A DNA stretch of 64,000 nt, taken from assembly GCA_024362935.1 (NCBI GenBank), contig JANCRA010000001.1:59796930-59860929 (forward strand), in the 5' to 3' direction. Of the stretch, positions 48,453 to 58,340 are shown piece by piece. The position numbers were made by a program, and so were the translations under genes. The stretch is from Setophaga petechia. Its lineage: Eukaryota; Chordata; Aves; Passeriformes; Parulidae. The first letter of the stretch is position 1. Each line of letters begins with the position of its first letter. The notes beneath the pieces were generated by a model. That model was given only the letters and a program-made list of their open reading frames with translations. It did no database searches and had not been told where the DNA came from.

Positions 48453-48475
48453 GGGCTACCAGAAGCAGCTTCACC

Positions 48476-51400
48476 CTGTTTCAACACATGCTAAAGATAC
48501 CATTAAGTGGCCTTACAAAGGAGATTTTGGCCACAAAAATAACAAATTTTTCCTCTTCTGGATCCTGTGATCCACTGAGTCTGGAGTTCAAACTTCTTTT
48601 ATGGCAAGCTACATGTCAGGAGTCCAAGCTAGCATGAAGCAAGGAATTCACCCCAGGAATGTGGGGGAAATTCTGTCTCTATTTTGAATACTCATAGCTG
48701 TGGCCTGTGTTTCTTTTGAAGCCTGAAAGATTTCCCTGAGGTGTGACAGGGATATCTGCTGACATGATTTATAGGCCCTGCTTTGAGTAGAGTTTCAGGG
48801 AAACAGCGGGGGGAGCTGTTTCAATCCAATCAACACATTTCATTTGCCCTAAAAAAAAATCCTACCCACTGCTGCAGTTTAATTTATTAGATTTAAAAAC
48901 ACTTTTAATCCAGATTTTTTTTTTTTTGCAGCCACCCTTCCATCTTATACTTAACAAGACAACTCACAAAGACATGGTAGATCTGGGAGGTGTTTGTGTG
49001 TTTTCCATTTAGCGAGTTCTTTCCTGAAAAACACAAGTCCTGCACTTTATCCCTAGGTCAGGAAGAGGCTCCATCCAAACAGGAGCTGCCTGTTTGCTCC
49101 AGGAACCCACATGGCTTCAGGGGGAGCACCTCCAGCAAGTTTGGGGTGGACAAGGCAAGTCCTGTGTGTGTTCCCACAGTACAGAGAAACATCAGCTAAT
49201 GAGGCAAGTGATAGTCACTGATATTTTTGTAACAGCTTATATTTTCAAGTGAGAAATGAGTTAAAGCCACAATTTTTGTTCTAAGTGCATAAAAACTCTC
49301 TTTGCACAGTTTTGTTCAAAAATCACCCTCCTAACTGCAAAGTTTACTGAGTTTGGTAGAAGTACACCTTGATATGAATTTAAAGGTACTTACACATCAG
49401 GCAAGCCTGAAGATTTACTTCTCAGCCAAAAAGATTTACTTCTTTTACCTCTGGCAAAAAGTGGAGTGCATTCATTGCTCTTTATCCCACCTTGCTTTTC
49501 TGTTGTGGCTATGAAACTAGAGGATAAAGGAAACCCAGAATTTTCTGGACTGATTTTGTGGGACAGGAATACCAGGGATAAAATTTTACACTTACTGTCC
49601 AGTCCTGGTAAATTTACTGACACAAATCTGCATTTTGGGTCTGGCTACCTGAGATTTTTAATACTGAACCTGTATTGAAGTGGCTGTAGTGAAGAAAGCC
49701 AGTACACTAGATATAGTGAGCACAATCTGCTGTGCTACTCCTTCCCCAAAATGCACCTCAGGGAAGGGGTTCTCAGCAGCCTGGCAATTTTTGCTAGAAA
49801 TGAACTTTATAACAGAAACATCTGGTTTGGATATTGCTCTGGAATGCCCAGCATCCCACCCTGCCCCAGGGATGACAGCTTGGCCTGTTTGCCAGCCTGG
49901 GGGGGCTCTGTTTGTAGGTAACAATGGGTGGGACTCCTTCCCAAGTCAGTACCTGGGTCAAGCACCTTCTCCAGAGCTGTCTCCAGGTAAGTCATGGACT
50001 GCTCAAGGATTGTGTGACAGCCACCTTCAGCTGGCCACAGGCCCAGTGGGAAAGCAGGATCTCCTTTGGGTGACTTGAGGAAAACCCTGGTAAGGACAGA
50101 ACAGTTACACTGCTGACACATGGTGCCAGCTCCAAGTAAAATCTCCTTGAGCAAAACCAACACCGTTATGTTAGAATTGCACATTAGTTCGGAACAGCCT
50201 CTCTCCTGGGTCAGCATTGCTGAAATTATTATCTTCACTCAAAGCAGACCAGCTCTCAGTGAGAACTCACGTGCTTTTAGCAACATGCATGTGATAGAAG
50301 CCAGGAAAATCTACTCATCCAACTTCAAATTGGCCTTTTTTTATCAGAGCCCTTGGGCGACTGGCGGTCACAAGGAATTCACATCAGATGTTTCCCTCAA
50401 GACTAAATCTAGTAAACAGTGTTTACATACCAGGGTCTGTTGGTTGTAGGTTTACACACAAGATCTTTTGTGAAGGTTACCTATAAAACTGGTCTAACCC
50501 AGAGCACAACAGTTTATGTGTCAGTTTATCCATCATCTTTACAGCTGAGCTGCTGTCCTGATTGTTTAGGCTGGTAATTAAGCAAGTAAAGCAGACTGGA
50601 TAGCACTCCATACCCACTCCACATAAATCCTGTCCTTTGCAGAACAGGGAACAGAGAGCTTTTCATCAAGAGCCCCTGCTTTAAATCAATGTGAGCAAAC
50701 TGAGGCACACCTAGAGACCCCATCCCAAGCTTCTCTGTGCCTCATTCATTCACCCTGCAAGGCAGTGTTTCCATAAGAGCTGTTTATCCCTTCACACCCC
50801 TCAGAGGGAATGTGTCCTGACTGTGGCACAGTGTTACGGCTTGGCTATGTTCCCACAGGAGTGCTGCTTGTGCCTTTGCACACCAACCGAGTGTCCTGCA
50901 GCTCTGCTGTGTGAGAGGGTTTTTCTATCCCTGTGTGACTGAACAATCAGCCCTTGTGTTGTGCAACTGGCTGTGTGTCTGTGGCCAGCCTTTGTGCAGC
51001 TTGGTGTGCATCGGTGCCAAAACCCATTGCAAAAATCTGCTTTCTTCTTGCCCATTTCAAGATGTCAGGGAGATGGAGCCAGCCAGGCTCAGCACCCTCC
51101 GACAAGCTTGAAAGGGGGGTCAGTGTGGCTCTGCCTGCTTTGAGATCAGGAAAAAGGGCTTGTTTTCTCCTAAACCATAGAGGAGACAGGGTACATGTGA
51201 ACCAGGCAGCTTTTTCCTCTGTGGTTTGCAGCCTGAGGCCATAGCCTTCTGCTAGGGCTGCACTGAGAAGCAGGGGCACTTCAAATGAGAAAATCCAGCC
51301 ATACTTGTTAAATTCTTCCTTTTAGCACTAAACGAACTTCGAGAACTGAAATGCAAAAGAAAAACAAGAAAAACCAAAAACGAGGACGTAATTCAGCTGG

Positions 51401-51478
51401 GGAGGATTAGAGCTGGTGAAAGCTTGATGGAGTATGGGGGAAACCACTCATGAGGTGCTTGTGCTTTTACTGAAGTAA
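48476..51478. other. Intergenic, or extended SHROOM3 3' UTR
   Basis: No gene was supported. It is partly AT-rich with a poly-T run near 48.92 kb. It could be part of a longer SHROOM3 3' UTR ending after the AATAAA at 51,479. Confidence 0.5.
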
Positions 51479-51484
51479 AATAAA
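51479..51484 (+). terminator. Isolated poly(A) signal followed by an A-rich tract
   Basis: AATAAA is followed within about 15 bases by an (AAC)n and A-run tract (about 51,495-51,520). This fits either a distal poly(A) site or the tail of an old retroposed sequence. No target-site duplication was confirmed. Confidence 0.3.
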
Positions 51485-51630
51485 ACTTTGATTAAACAAC
51501 AACAACAACAAAAAAAAAAATACACACAAACCACCAGCTTAGAAAGGATGAAATTGGAATATGAGCAGCCGTGAGGGGAAGAAGTTTAGGGAGAGAAAGG
51601 GGGCCCTGAGCAGAAGCTGCTCGTGGCTTT

Positions 51631-51653
51631 TCCCGCCAAATTTTTTGGCGGGA
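51631..51653. promoter_or_regulatory. Perfect palindrome of two E2F-type sites
   Basis: tcccgccaaa (51631-51640) and its exact inverse complement tttggcggga (51644-51653) flank only three T bases. Both arms match the strong E2F/DP site TTTSGCGC/TTTGGCGGGA. A YY1-like GCCATCTT follows at 51680-51687. Such pairs occur in promoters of cell-cycle genes. No known gene starts here. Confidence 0.5.
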
Positions 51654-51699
51654 GCTCTTTTCCCTCAGGGACCCCAGCTGCCATCTTAGGGGGCTGCTG

Positions 51700-51962
51700 A
51701 GGGGAGGGGACCCTGTCCATGAGGGGCTCTGGATGCCCAGGCCTCACCAACCTCACCTCCAGAAACCTCCAAAAATCTCAACTAACTTCCAAAAATAAGA
51801 GCAGGGCTCACTGCCTGTCCCTCCTGCTGTGTTTTTATTGCCAACACCTGTGTGGCAATCAGGGTTAACGAGGGACAGCTGGGCCAGGGCCAGCCCGACA
51901 GGAGTCCAGTCTGAGGGAGTGCCGGACAATGGACATCTCAGCCTGAAGTCTGCTTAGAAAAG
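51700..51962 (+). ncRNA. Candidate noncoding first exon
   Basis: A near-consensus splice donor, aaaag|gtgagtaa, lies at 51962/51963, 0.3 kb downstream of the E2F palindrome. No substantial frame is open. If transcribed, the RNA would run toward, and antisense to, the galectin gene. The start is arbitrary, and no later exon was identified. Confidence 0.25.
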
Positions 51963-52937
51963 GTGAGTAAAGCTCTATTCTTTATGCTTCTTTTACTCTT
52001 CATGGGGCAGATTGGCAGCATGCAGCTGCATTGGAGGTTTAAGGGGAAAAAAATCCCTGTTTGTTGGAAAGCAGGAGCGTCAGGCATTTGGTTTCTGAAG
52101 GGAGGGAACATATTGGCCTGTGGGAATTGCAGGGTACCCACACCATGGGGGTCTACGCTCCTGCCCACAGCCTGGACAGGACAGTACAGGGTCTGTACCC
52201 ATCTGAGCCCAAGGATATCCCACCCCAGCACCATCCAGGCACATGCCCAGACCTCCATTGCACACTGGGAAAGGGGAATGGTGTGGTTATGGTTTCCTGT
52301 GTGCTGCCCCAGAACGGTTGTGAGGTAACGCAGCACAAGGTTTGGGGCTGACTTTCTGAAGTGAGTCCTGAAGTGCCCTTTGGTTTGTACATGTTGGAAC
52401 TGGGGCTGAGGGAGTGGGAGGTGAGGGCACAAGGGAGGAGGAACAAGAGCCAGCTGGTGTTAGCCTCCCCATTTTGTACACCGGTTGTTGGTTCATTTCG
52501 TATGTGTATTGTTCAGAAGAAATTGTCAGGAGATGTTTTGGTTGTAAATTCCACGGGAAGTGACCCTGCTGGGCTTCTCGTGCCTCACCGAGGGCTGCCC
52601 CTCAACTTCCTAGCACCCAGCTCCTGGGTGCCCAGTGTCCTCAGACTGTCTTTTGAGGCTGTGACAGTCAGTGCCACACGCAGGCTCATGCAGCCACAGT
52701 CACTTGGATGGCCTATTTCTGTCGAGTGAAGTTAATGTGAACTGCTCAGGGAGAGGTTATTTTCTGAGAAGACAAAGCTGCTGGTCTGTCTTAGCCCTCA
52801 CTGCTCTTCTAAGCTGTGCATGAGATTTTAATTCCTGTCCAATCTATTGCTTCCAAACTCACCTTCTTTTAGAACTGGTTATTTGTTCTCATCTTCCAAG
52901 GCGTGAGGTGAAAAGACCTCTCACTTATTCTGTGTTG
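51963..52937. other. Intergenic sequence
   Basis: No gene or repeat was recognised. Open frames present on both strands are short and without family similarity. Confidence 0.6.
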
Positions 52938-53195
52938 ATAAAATCATTTAGGTTAAAAAAGACCCTTAAAGTCAAGTGCAGCTGTGAACCTAGCACCACT
53001 AAATCCACCACTCTGCCCCAAGTGCCACATCTCCACCTTTTCTAAGTACCTGCAGGCATGGTGACTCCACCACTTCCCTGGGCAGCCTGTTCCCCTGAAA
53101 AAAATTCTTCTCACGCCCAACTGAGTGTCCATGTTATAAGACAGCCTCACAGCTGTTTTGTAGAGGGTTTTAAGGTCCCATTTTCCCTGGCCATG
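52938..53195 (-). mobile_element. CR1 LINE fragment (3' end)
   Basis: The + strand shows the familiar reverse complement of the avian CR1 3' region: aatcatttaggtt, then aacctagcacc, then atggtgactccaccacttcc and ctgggcagcctgttcc. After 53.1 kb the match resumes with tgttttgtagagggttttaaggtc, so a stretch is deleted or diverged in between. The sense strand of the element is minus, with its 3' end at about 52,938. It is decayed and non-coding. This is the main repeat-based pointer to a bird or other sauropsid. Confidence 0.85.
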
Positions 53196-55460
53196 ATGCT
53201 GTAAAGAAATAAAATGGTGAGTGCCCACTGTGCAGGATTTAAACTCAGCAAAGAAAGAAAATCCACACGCTTTGGCCATGTTGTAGTGCTTGCTGCTCCT
53301 CCTCAGAGCAAGCAGGGCTCAGGGTTCTCCCAGAAATCTTGACATGAGTTCCCTGTGGTTCAGGAGAGCACACTTGGCAGGGACAAGCGTCACTTTCCCA
53401 TTCACTGTGACCCTCTCCTCTGCAGCAGGGCACGGAGTTCTGGCTTTCCCGATGGCTCTAGCAGGAGACAAAGCCTGATCACCACTGCAGGAACCAGCCA
53501 GGGCACCCTGCATTTACTGGTGTCCCTTAAAGGAGCAGGGTTATTTATAGCCCTGGATATGGGAGCAAAGACTCAAAGCAGCAGGAAATGCTGGCAAAGG
53601 GATGCTTCCTTCCTCCCCTTTCTCCTGTTTTATGGTCTCCTGAGTGGTAACTGCCAGCGTTCAAAAGCAGGATAAAGCTAATTAATTCTTGTGGGAAGTC
53701 CAGGAGGGGGCTGGCCCCAGGAAGGCACTCTTTGTGCCCTGAGCACCGCACTCAGGAACACTTGTGGCTAACCTACCTGGCAGTCAGAGCTTCCAGCTTA
53801 AGGGGAAAAAATGGGATTAGCTTTATTCTTGTCAGTTCTGAGGCACACAGACCTCACCTGACCAGGGCAGCCAGGAACAGAGACACTCACAGAGCTCTCA
53901 GCTCTCCTGTGCCACTGCTACATCAGGGCTGTTGTACCTTTTCAGTGTCACACACCTGATTGGACTTATCTTCAGCCAGGTTATGTGACAGAGGGAGAAG
54001 CAAGGCAAAAAGTGCTCTCTCTTCCCCAACTTCCCACCCCAAATACCCTGCAAAACACAAAAATCCCCAGCCTTACCTGACAAGGCAAAGCACCAGCAGG
54101 ACTTGTCTTCAGCCTTCCCTAACAAACACACCCAAGCCTCTAAACACGTAGCTTCCTGTGCCATAAATGATGCAGTAGATGCAGGGCAGGAATGAATCCC
54201 TCCATTATCTGCACCCTCTCCCCTGGGGGTGCCCAGCTCCAAGCAGCTGCTGCAGTGGAGGGGGGACAGCGCTGCTGGCACGAAGGCAGCCTGTCAGCCT
54301 CCCCACAAAGAGCCTGGGATGGCTCAAATGCTCCACAGAGGGCTATGGCCCTACCCGGGCTGGCTCAGCTGTTGGAGGAGCAGCTGTGCCTGGATTAGCC
54401 AGCAGGGATCACATTCCAGCACTGGAGCACTGCCCTTTGGCTAAGGCAGCCTCACCTGCACGGGCTGTTGCTGACTGAGCCCCACTGGCAGGACAGTCAC
54501 ACAGCCACCGAGCCAACCTGTCCAGGCTCCCCGTTCCACACAGCATGAAGCACTTCCTTACTTTCCATGGGTCCTCCAATGCCACAGCAGTCCCAGCTCC
54601 AGCTGTGGCTTGGGTCAGCAGGCTGTGGGGAAAGAGCAGCAGCAAACACATTCCAAGGCATTGCATGAGTATAGAGGTTCTAAGCAGAAGAGACTCTTTA
54701 CCAAGCTTTTTTCCTCTTTGTCTGCCTAACTGCAGTTAGTTGTGTTCGGTGCACTCAGGATTAAATGCCCCTGGTAACTCTGTTGGATACAGCCCTGTAG
54801 CAGGGAAATGTTCCAGACACTGACCCACAGGCTGCCACAGGGCTTGTCACCCATACTTGACGTGTTGCTCAGCCCCTGACTGTGCCTGATCCTCTGTCTC
54901 TGGCAGTGTCCACACCTCAAGTCATGAGCACCAGGGACAGCCTAGATTCCCTCAAGTCAGTCCTAAGCTTTCTGCCAGGCTTCACCTTTCATTTCACATC
55001 TTGTTCCCAGCCTGCCTACTGTTCACTGCTCCTCAGGTACACCAGTGTCAGCCTGCAACACACACAACTGCTGAGCACCTTCTGGGAAAGCAAAGCTCTT
55101 GGCAAGAGCACAAGCCATGCCCCGAGTTCCCTGTCAGTCCCCCGTCCCCTGCAGGGAGCAGCACTTCGTGGTCAGGGATGGCACTGTGAACAGCCAACAC
55201 TCACTTGTTCCTGGCTGGGACTAATCCTACACTTGAGGAACCAGAGAGGGACCACACAGTGGAGCCAGCAGGGTGAATGGAGCAACTCTTGCTAAGGCAG
55301 CTTCACTCAGTCAGGCTTTGCCAGGCTCGTGTTTAGCTCAGTACCAGCTGCAAGGCTGCAGTATAAGGAGGAAAATGGCTGGATACACATCCCCTCCCTG
55401 CCCACCCTGCTGCAGCACACACAGGAGCAAGCAGATTAGAGCAGGAAACAGCAGAGGAAG
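53196..55460. other. Intergenic sequence before the galectin 3' end
   Basis: No gene was supported on either strand. Confidence 0.6.
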
Positions 55461-55479
55461 CAGCCATTGCAAGTTTTGG

Positions 55480-55485
55480 TTTATT
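55480..55485 (-). terminator. CG-1A: Poly(A) signal of the galectin gene
   Basis: tttatt on the + strand is AATAAA on the minus strand, 45 bases after the stop. This gives a very short 3' UTR, as in other small galectin genes. Confidence 0.8.
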
Positions 55486-55530
55486 TCACTACACAGGGGG
55501 TAGAAAACAAAACAAACCAGGCTATAGCTG

Positions 55531-55674
55531 TTAGCTGAACTTAATTGCTTTGACTTTGAAGTCACCCTCCACAGCCAGGTATTCAATTTTCTCCATGCCC
55601 AGCCGATTTGGGAACTTGAACTCTGCTTCGGACAGCTTCACCGTGGCCTCAGTTTCATCGAAGGAGATGCATAT
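55531..55674 (-). CDS. CG-1A: Galectin exon 4 (C-terminus)
   Basis: 144 nt after the acceptor ctctacag, encoding ICISFDETEATVKLSEAEFK, FPNRLGMEKIEYLAVEGDFK and VKAIKFS with a stop. This is the dimer-forming terminal strand region. Confidence 0.97.
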   Translation of the reverse strand: MCISFDETEATVKLSEAEFKFPNRLGMEKIEYLAVEGDFKVKAIKFS

Positions 55675-58107
55675 CTGTAGAGAGCCATGAAAGAGAAGGA
55701 AGGGAGGGAGGAAGGAATGAAGCTGACACAGCTCCCAGGCTCTACTCACTCCCACTACCTCCCGTCTGGGCACAGAACAGGCAAGGTGGTGCTGCTGCCA
55801 AGGCCATGCTCAGCAGCTCAGCCCCATCCCTGCCAGCAGAGGCATAGGAAGGAGGAAGCTTCTGCAGCCGTGGGATGAGACAGGGCCAGTCTGAGTCTGA
55901 CCTCAGTGCTGTTGCTGCTCTGAGGGGCACAGCTTAGTCTGGAGTGGGGCACTGAGCAGCTGGGCATTGACTTGGGCAGTACAGGTCTAGACACTTCCTT
56001 GGCTCCTCCCCTGGGGTTCGTTCCCCTTTCCATGCTCGCTCCTTCTGCGCCACGCGGGCACAGGGCAGCATTAAAAAGCTGTGCCCTTGGCTACTCAGTG
56101 CCTGGGCCCAGTGCACACCCCTGGCCCTCACCTCAATCTTGTCACCATGCTGGAAGGGGAAGTCAGCCTTCCTGTCCTCCTCCCCCCACATGCCATCCTC
56201 CTTGGAATTGCACACGATGGTGTTGACATCCCCGTGGCAGTCAAAGCGAGGGTTGAAATGCAGCATGAGGGTGTTGCTGTCCTTCCCCACGTTCACAGCA
56301 AACCTGGGCAAACAGAGCCAGTGCAGAGGGTGCCAGTGCAGCAGCTCCAGCTGCCAGTGCTGACAAGCTGAACACAGCAGGAGCTCCAGCTTCCCCCGTC
56401 AATCCATTCACCACCTCACTCACCCTTTGGCATCAGACTGGATCTTCCCTTTGACCTTGATGCACTCACCAGGCTCAACATCCAGCTGAGTAACAACCAG
56501 TCCCTGCAGGGCCAAACCACAGGAGTTAGTCTATCCCAAGGCAAGGCTTCCAATCCTGCTTGGGCCAGGGCACACAGCAGCTCTGGCACACCCAAAGATG
56601 AGTTTTGTGCTAGAGGAAGGGCTGAGTCAGGCCCCTGCCTGTCCCAGCAGCCACGGGGGTCTCCCGCTCCCCTGAGCAGCATAAGGTGACAAGGAGGTGG
56701 GGTGGGTTGGTCCTGGCTGGATGCCAGGTACCCGCCAGAGCCACTGTGTCACAACTGCATGGGGGGAGAAAATACAACAAAAAGCCCATGAGCTGAAATG
56801 GAGACAGGGAGGGAGAGGTCACTCACTGATTGCTGTCACAGGCAAAACAAAGTCAACTTGGGGAAAATAATTTTACAGAGCAGGATAATGAGAAGTAAAA
56901 CAGGCCTTAAAATGCCTTCCTGCCACTCCTTCCCGGGCTCTACCTCTTCCCCGTCAGTGGCACAGGGAGGCAGGGAAGGGGGAGGGTGTTTCTGCCACTG
57001 GTCCAGGAGAGGAGTCTCCCCCTGCTCAGTGTGGGTTGCTCCCACAGTGCTCCCCCTCCAGTGAGAGTCCTCCCTGTGAGCTACAGCTCTTCACCAGCTG
57101 CTCCAACACGGGTCCTTTTCCACGGGGTCACAGCCTTCCTCGGCCATCCCCCTGCTGCAGCACAGAGTGCTCCCTGGGCTGCAAGTGGATTTCTGCCTGC
57201 CTGTTGACATCCATGGGCTGCAGAGGGGCAGCTGCCTCCCCACGGCCTTCACCACAGGCTGCAGGGCGTTATCACAGAGCCGCTCCTGCCGTTCCTGATG
57301 GGCTCGGCCTTGGCCAGCGCCGTGTCTGTCCTGGAGCTCGCTGGCCTTGGCTCTGCCCGACACGGGGGAGGCTCTGGCAGCTTCTCACAGCAGCCGGCCC
57401 GGTAGCCCCCTCTGTTACCAAAGCCCCGTCACACAAGCCCAGTACTGAGCTACTTAACCGTGTGCCGGCTCAGGTAGGGAGGCAAACTGCAAATTAGCTT
57501 GCTTGGGCGCTGCCCCCCAGCCCCCTGACGCCACCCTTGCCCTCATGCCTGCTCCCCTACTCTGCCCACACACAGCCTGCCGAGCTCAGAGTTCCTCGAG
57601 TCACTGCACTGCTTATCCCCACGGCACGAACTCTGCCTGCTGGCTCTGGAATGCAGCCGCGGCGCCCGGGGGGTCTTTCGAGGAAAGGGAAGCTGCGGGA
57701 GTAGGGGCGGGTTAGAGTACTCCGCAAGCCTGCTTTCTTCTCCTGTTTCATTAAGAGTTAACCCACTCCTGCACCCAAAAGGCATTTTTCCAGAAGGAAA
57801 ATACACAGATTAAGGGAAAAAAAGTATAAAGAGCCTGGAAACTGTAGAGTTGCAAACGGGCCCAAACCTTTAGAGTCCTTGAGAATATAAACATTCCTCA
57901 GCTTCCCCACTTAGATAACATGCTAGAGAAGAGAATAAGTACGGCTGGTCAGTCCTAACTATTCCTCCCAAAGCCATACATCAGTCTTACATTTCCTCCT
58001 CTCCGCCCATCTCTAGCACCACCCCAAACCCCACAGGCAGCCCAGGCGAAATCCCAGTCCTGCTTGGCACAGCAGCCCGGCTCGCAGGCGGCACTCACTT
58101 TCTCCAT
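55531..58107 (-). CDS. CG-1A: Galectin, avian 16 kDa prototype galectin (C-16/CG-1A)
   Basis: Prototype (single-domain, dimeric) galectin that binds beta-galactosides outside and inside cells. Four exons read on the minus strand: 58107-58099, 56503-56424, 56303-56132 and 55674-55531. All are bounded by AG/GT and join to 134 codons plus stop. Exon sizes of 9, 80, 172 and 144 nt follow the conserved galectin-1 layout. The carbohydrate-binding set is complete: H45, N47 and R49 in HFNPRF, V60, N62, W69, E72 and R74. Cysteines are at 17, 52, 61 and 89. The ending GMEKIEYLAVEGDFKVKAIK closely matches the chicken 16 kDa lectin. There is no signal peptide, as expected for the family's non-classical secretion. 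The gene converges with SHROOM3. Confidence 0.95.
55675..56131 (-). other. CG-1A: Galectin intron 3
   Basis: 457 bases between gtgagg and ctacag. No other feature. Confidence 0.9.
56132..56303 (-). CDS. CG-1A: Galectin exon 3 (carbohydrate-binding site)
   Basis: 172 nt after the acceptor tttgcccag, ending gattgag|gtgagg. It holds LMLHFNPRFDCHGDVNTIVC and WGEEDRKADFPF, which together contain all the conserved sugar-contact residues. Confidence 0.97.
56424..56503 (-). CDS. CG-1A: Galectin exon 2
   Basis: 80 nt after the acceptor cctgcag, encoding GLVVTQLDVEPGECIKVKGK and then IQSDAKG. The donor is aaagg|gtgagt. It forms the first strands of the beta-sandwich. Confidence 0.95.
56504..58098 (-). 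other. CG-1A: Galectin intron 1
   Basis: 1.6 kb between gtgagt and ctgcag. It is GC- and CpG-richer toward exon 1 (57.2-58.1 kb), so it may contain part of the promoter-proximal regulation. Several open frames inside lack any family similarity. Confidence 0.85.
58099..58107 (-). CDS. CG-1A: Galectin exon 1 (three codons)
   Basis: atggagaaa followed by the donor gtgagt encodes Met-Glu-Lys. A three-codon first exon is typical of prototype galectins, and the chicken protein starts Met-Glu-Gln. The start is fixed by the frame and by the family's N-terminus. Confidence 0.85.
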
Positions 58108-58340
58108 GCTGCGGACACTGGCCCCGGCAGGCAGAGCAGCCCCGAGCCTCTCTCCCGGCACGGAGTGACGCAGCGCCAGGCTCCGGCAGCTGACAGCACC
58201 GGGCAGGACCATCACATGGTCGGGGGGGACGAGCAGAGGGGGATCGATAATCGCAGCTGCTGGGCTGGGGCCCGCACCTCCCAGCCATTTACAGGGGGCG
58301 GCGGGAGACCTCTATCGATACTGTGGTTTGCAGGCAGCCT
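58108..58340 (-). promoter_or_regulatory. CG-1A: Galectin promoter region
   Basis: GC-rich sequence immediately upstream of the galectin ATG, with an ATF/AP-1-like tgcgtcac on the minus strand (58165-58172) and a tcacatgg E-box at 58213-58220. No clear TATA box was seen. The transcription start is unknown. Confidence 0.45.

Larger units (their letters stand above)
47850..48475 (+). other. SHROOM3: SHROOM3 3' untranslated region (short form)
   Basis: This is AT-rich, non-coding sequence directly after the stop. Candidate poly(A) signals AATAAA occur near 47,985 and 48,196 and at 48447-48452, the last preceded by a GT-rich stretch. The end at about 48.47 kb is inferred. A longer 3' end cannot be ruled out: another AATAAA lies at 51479-51484. 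Confidence 0.6.
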
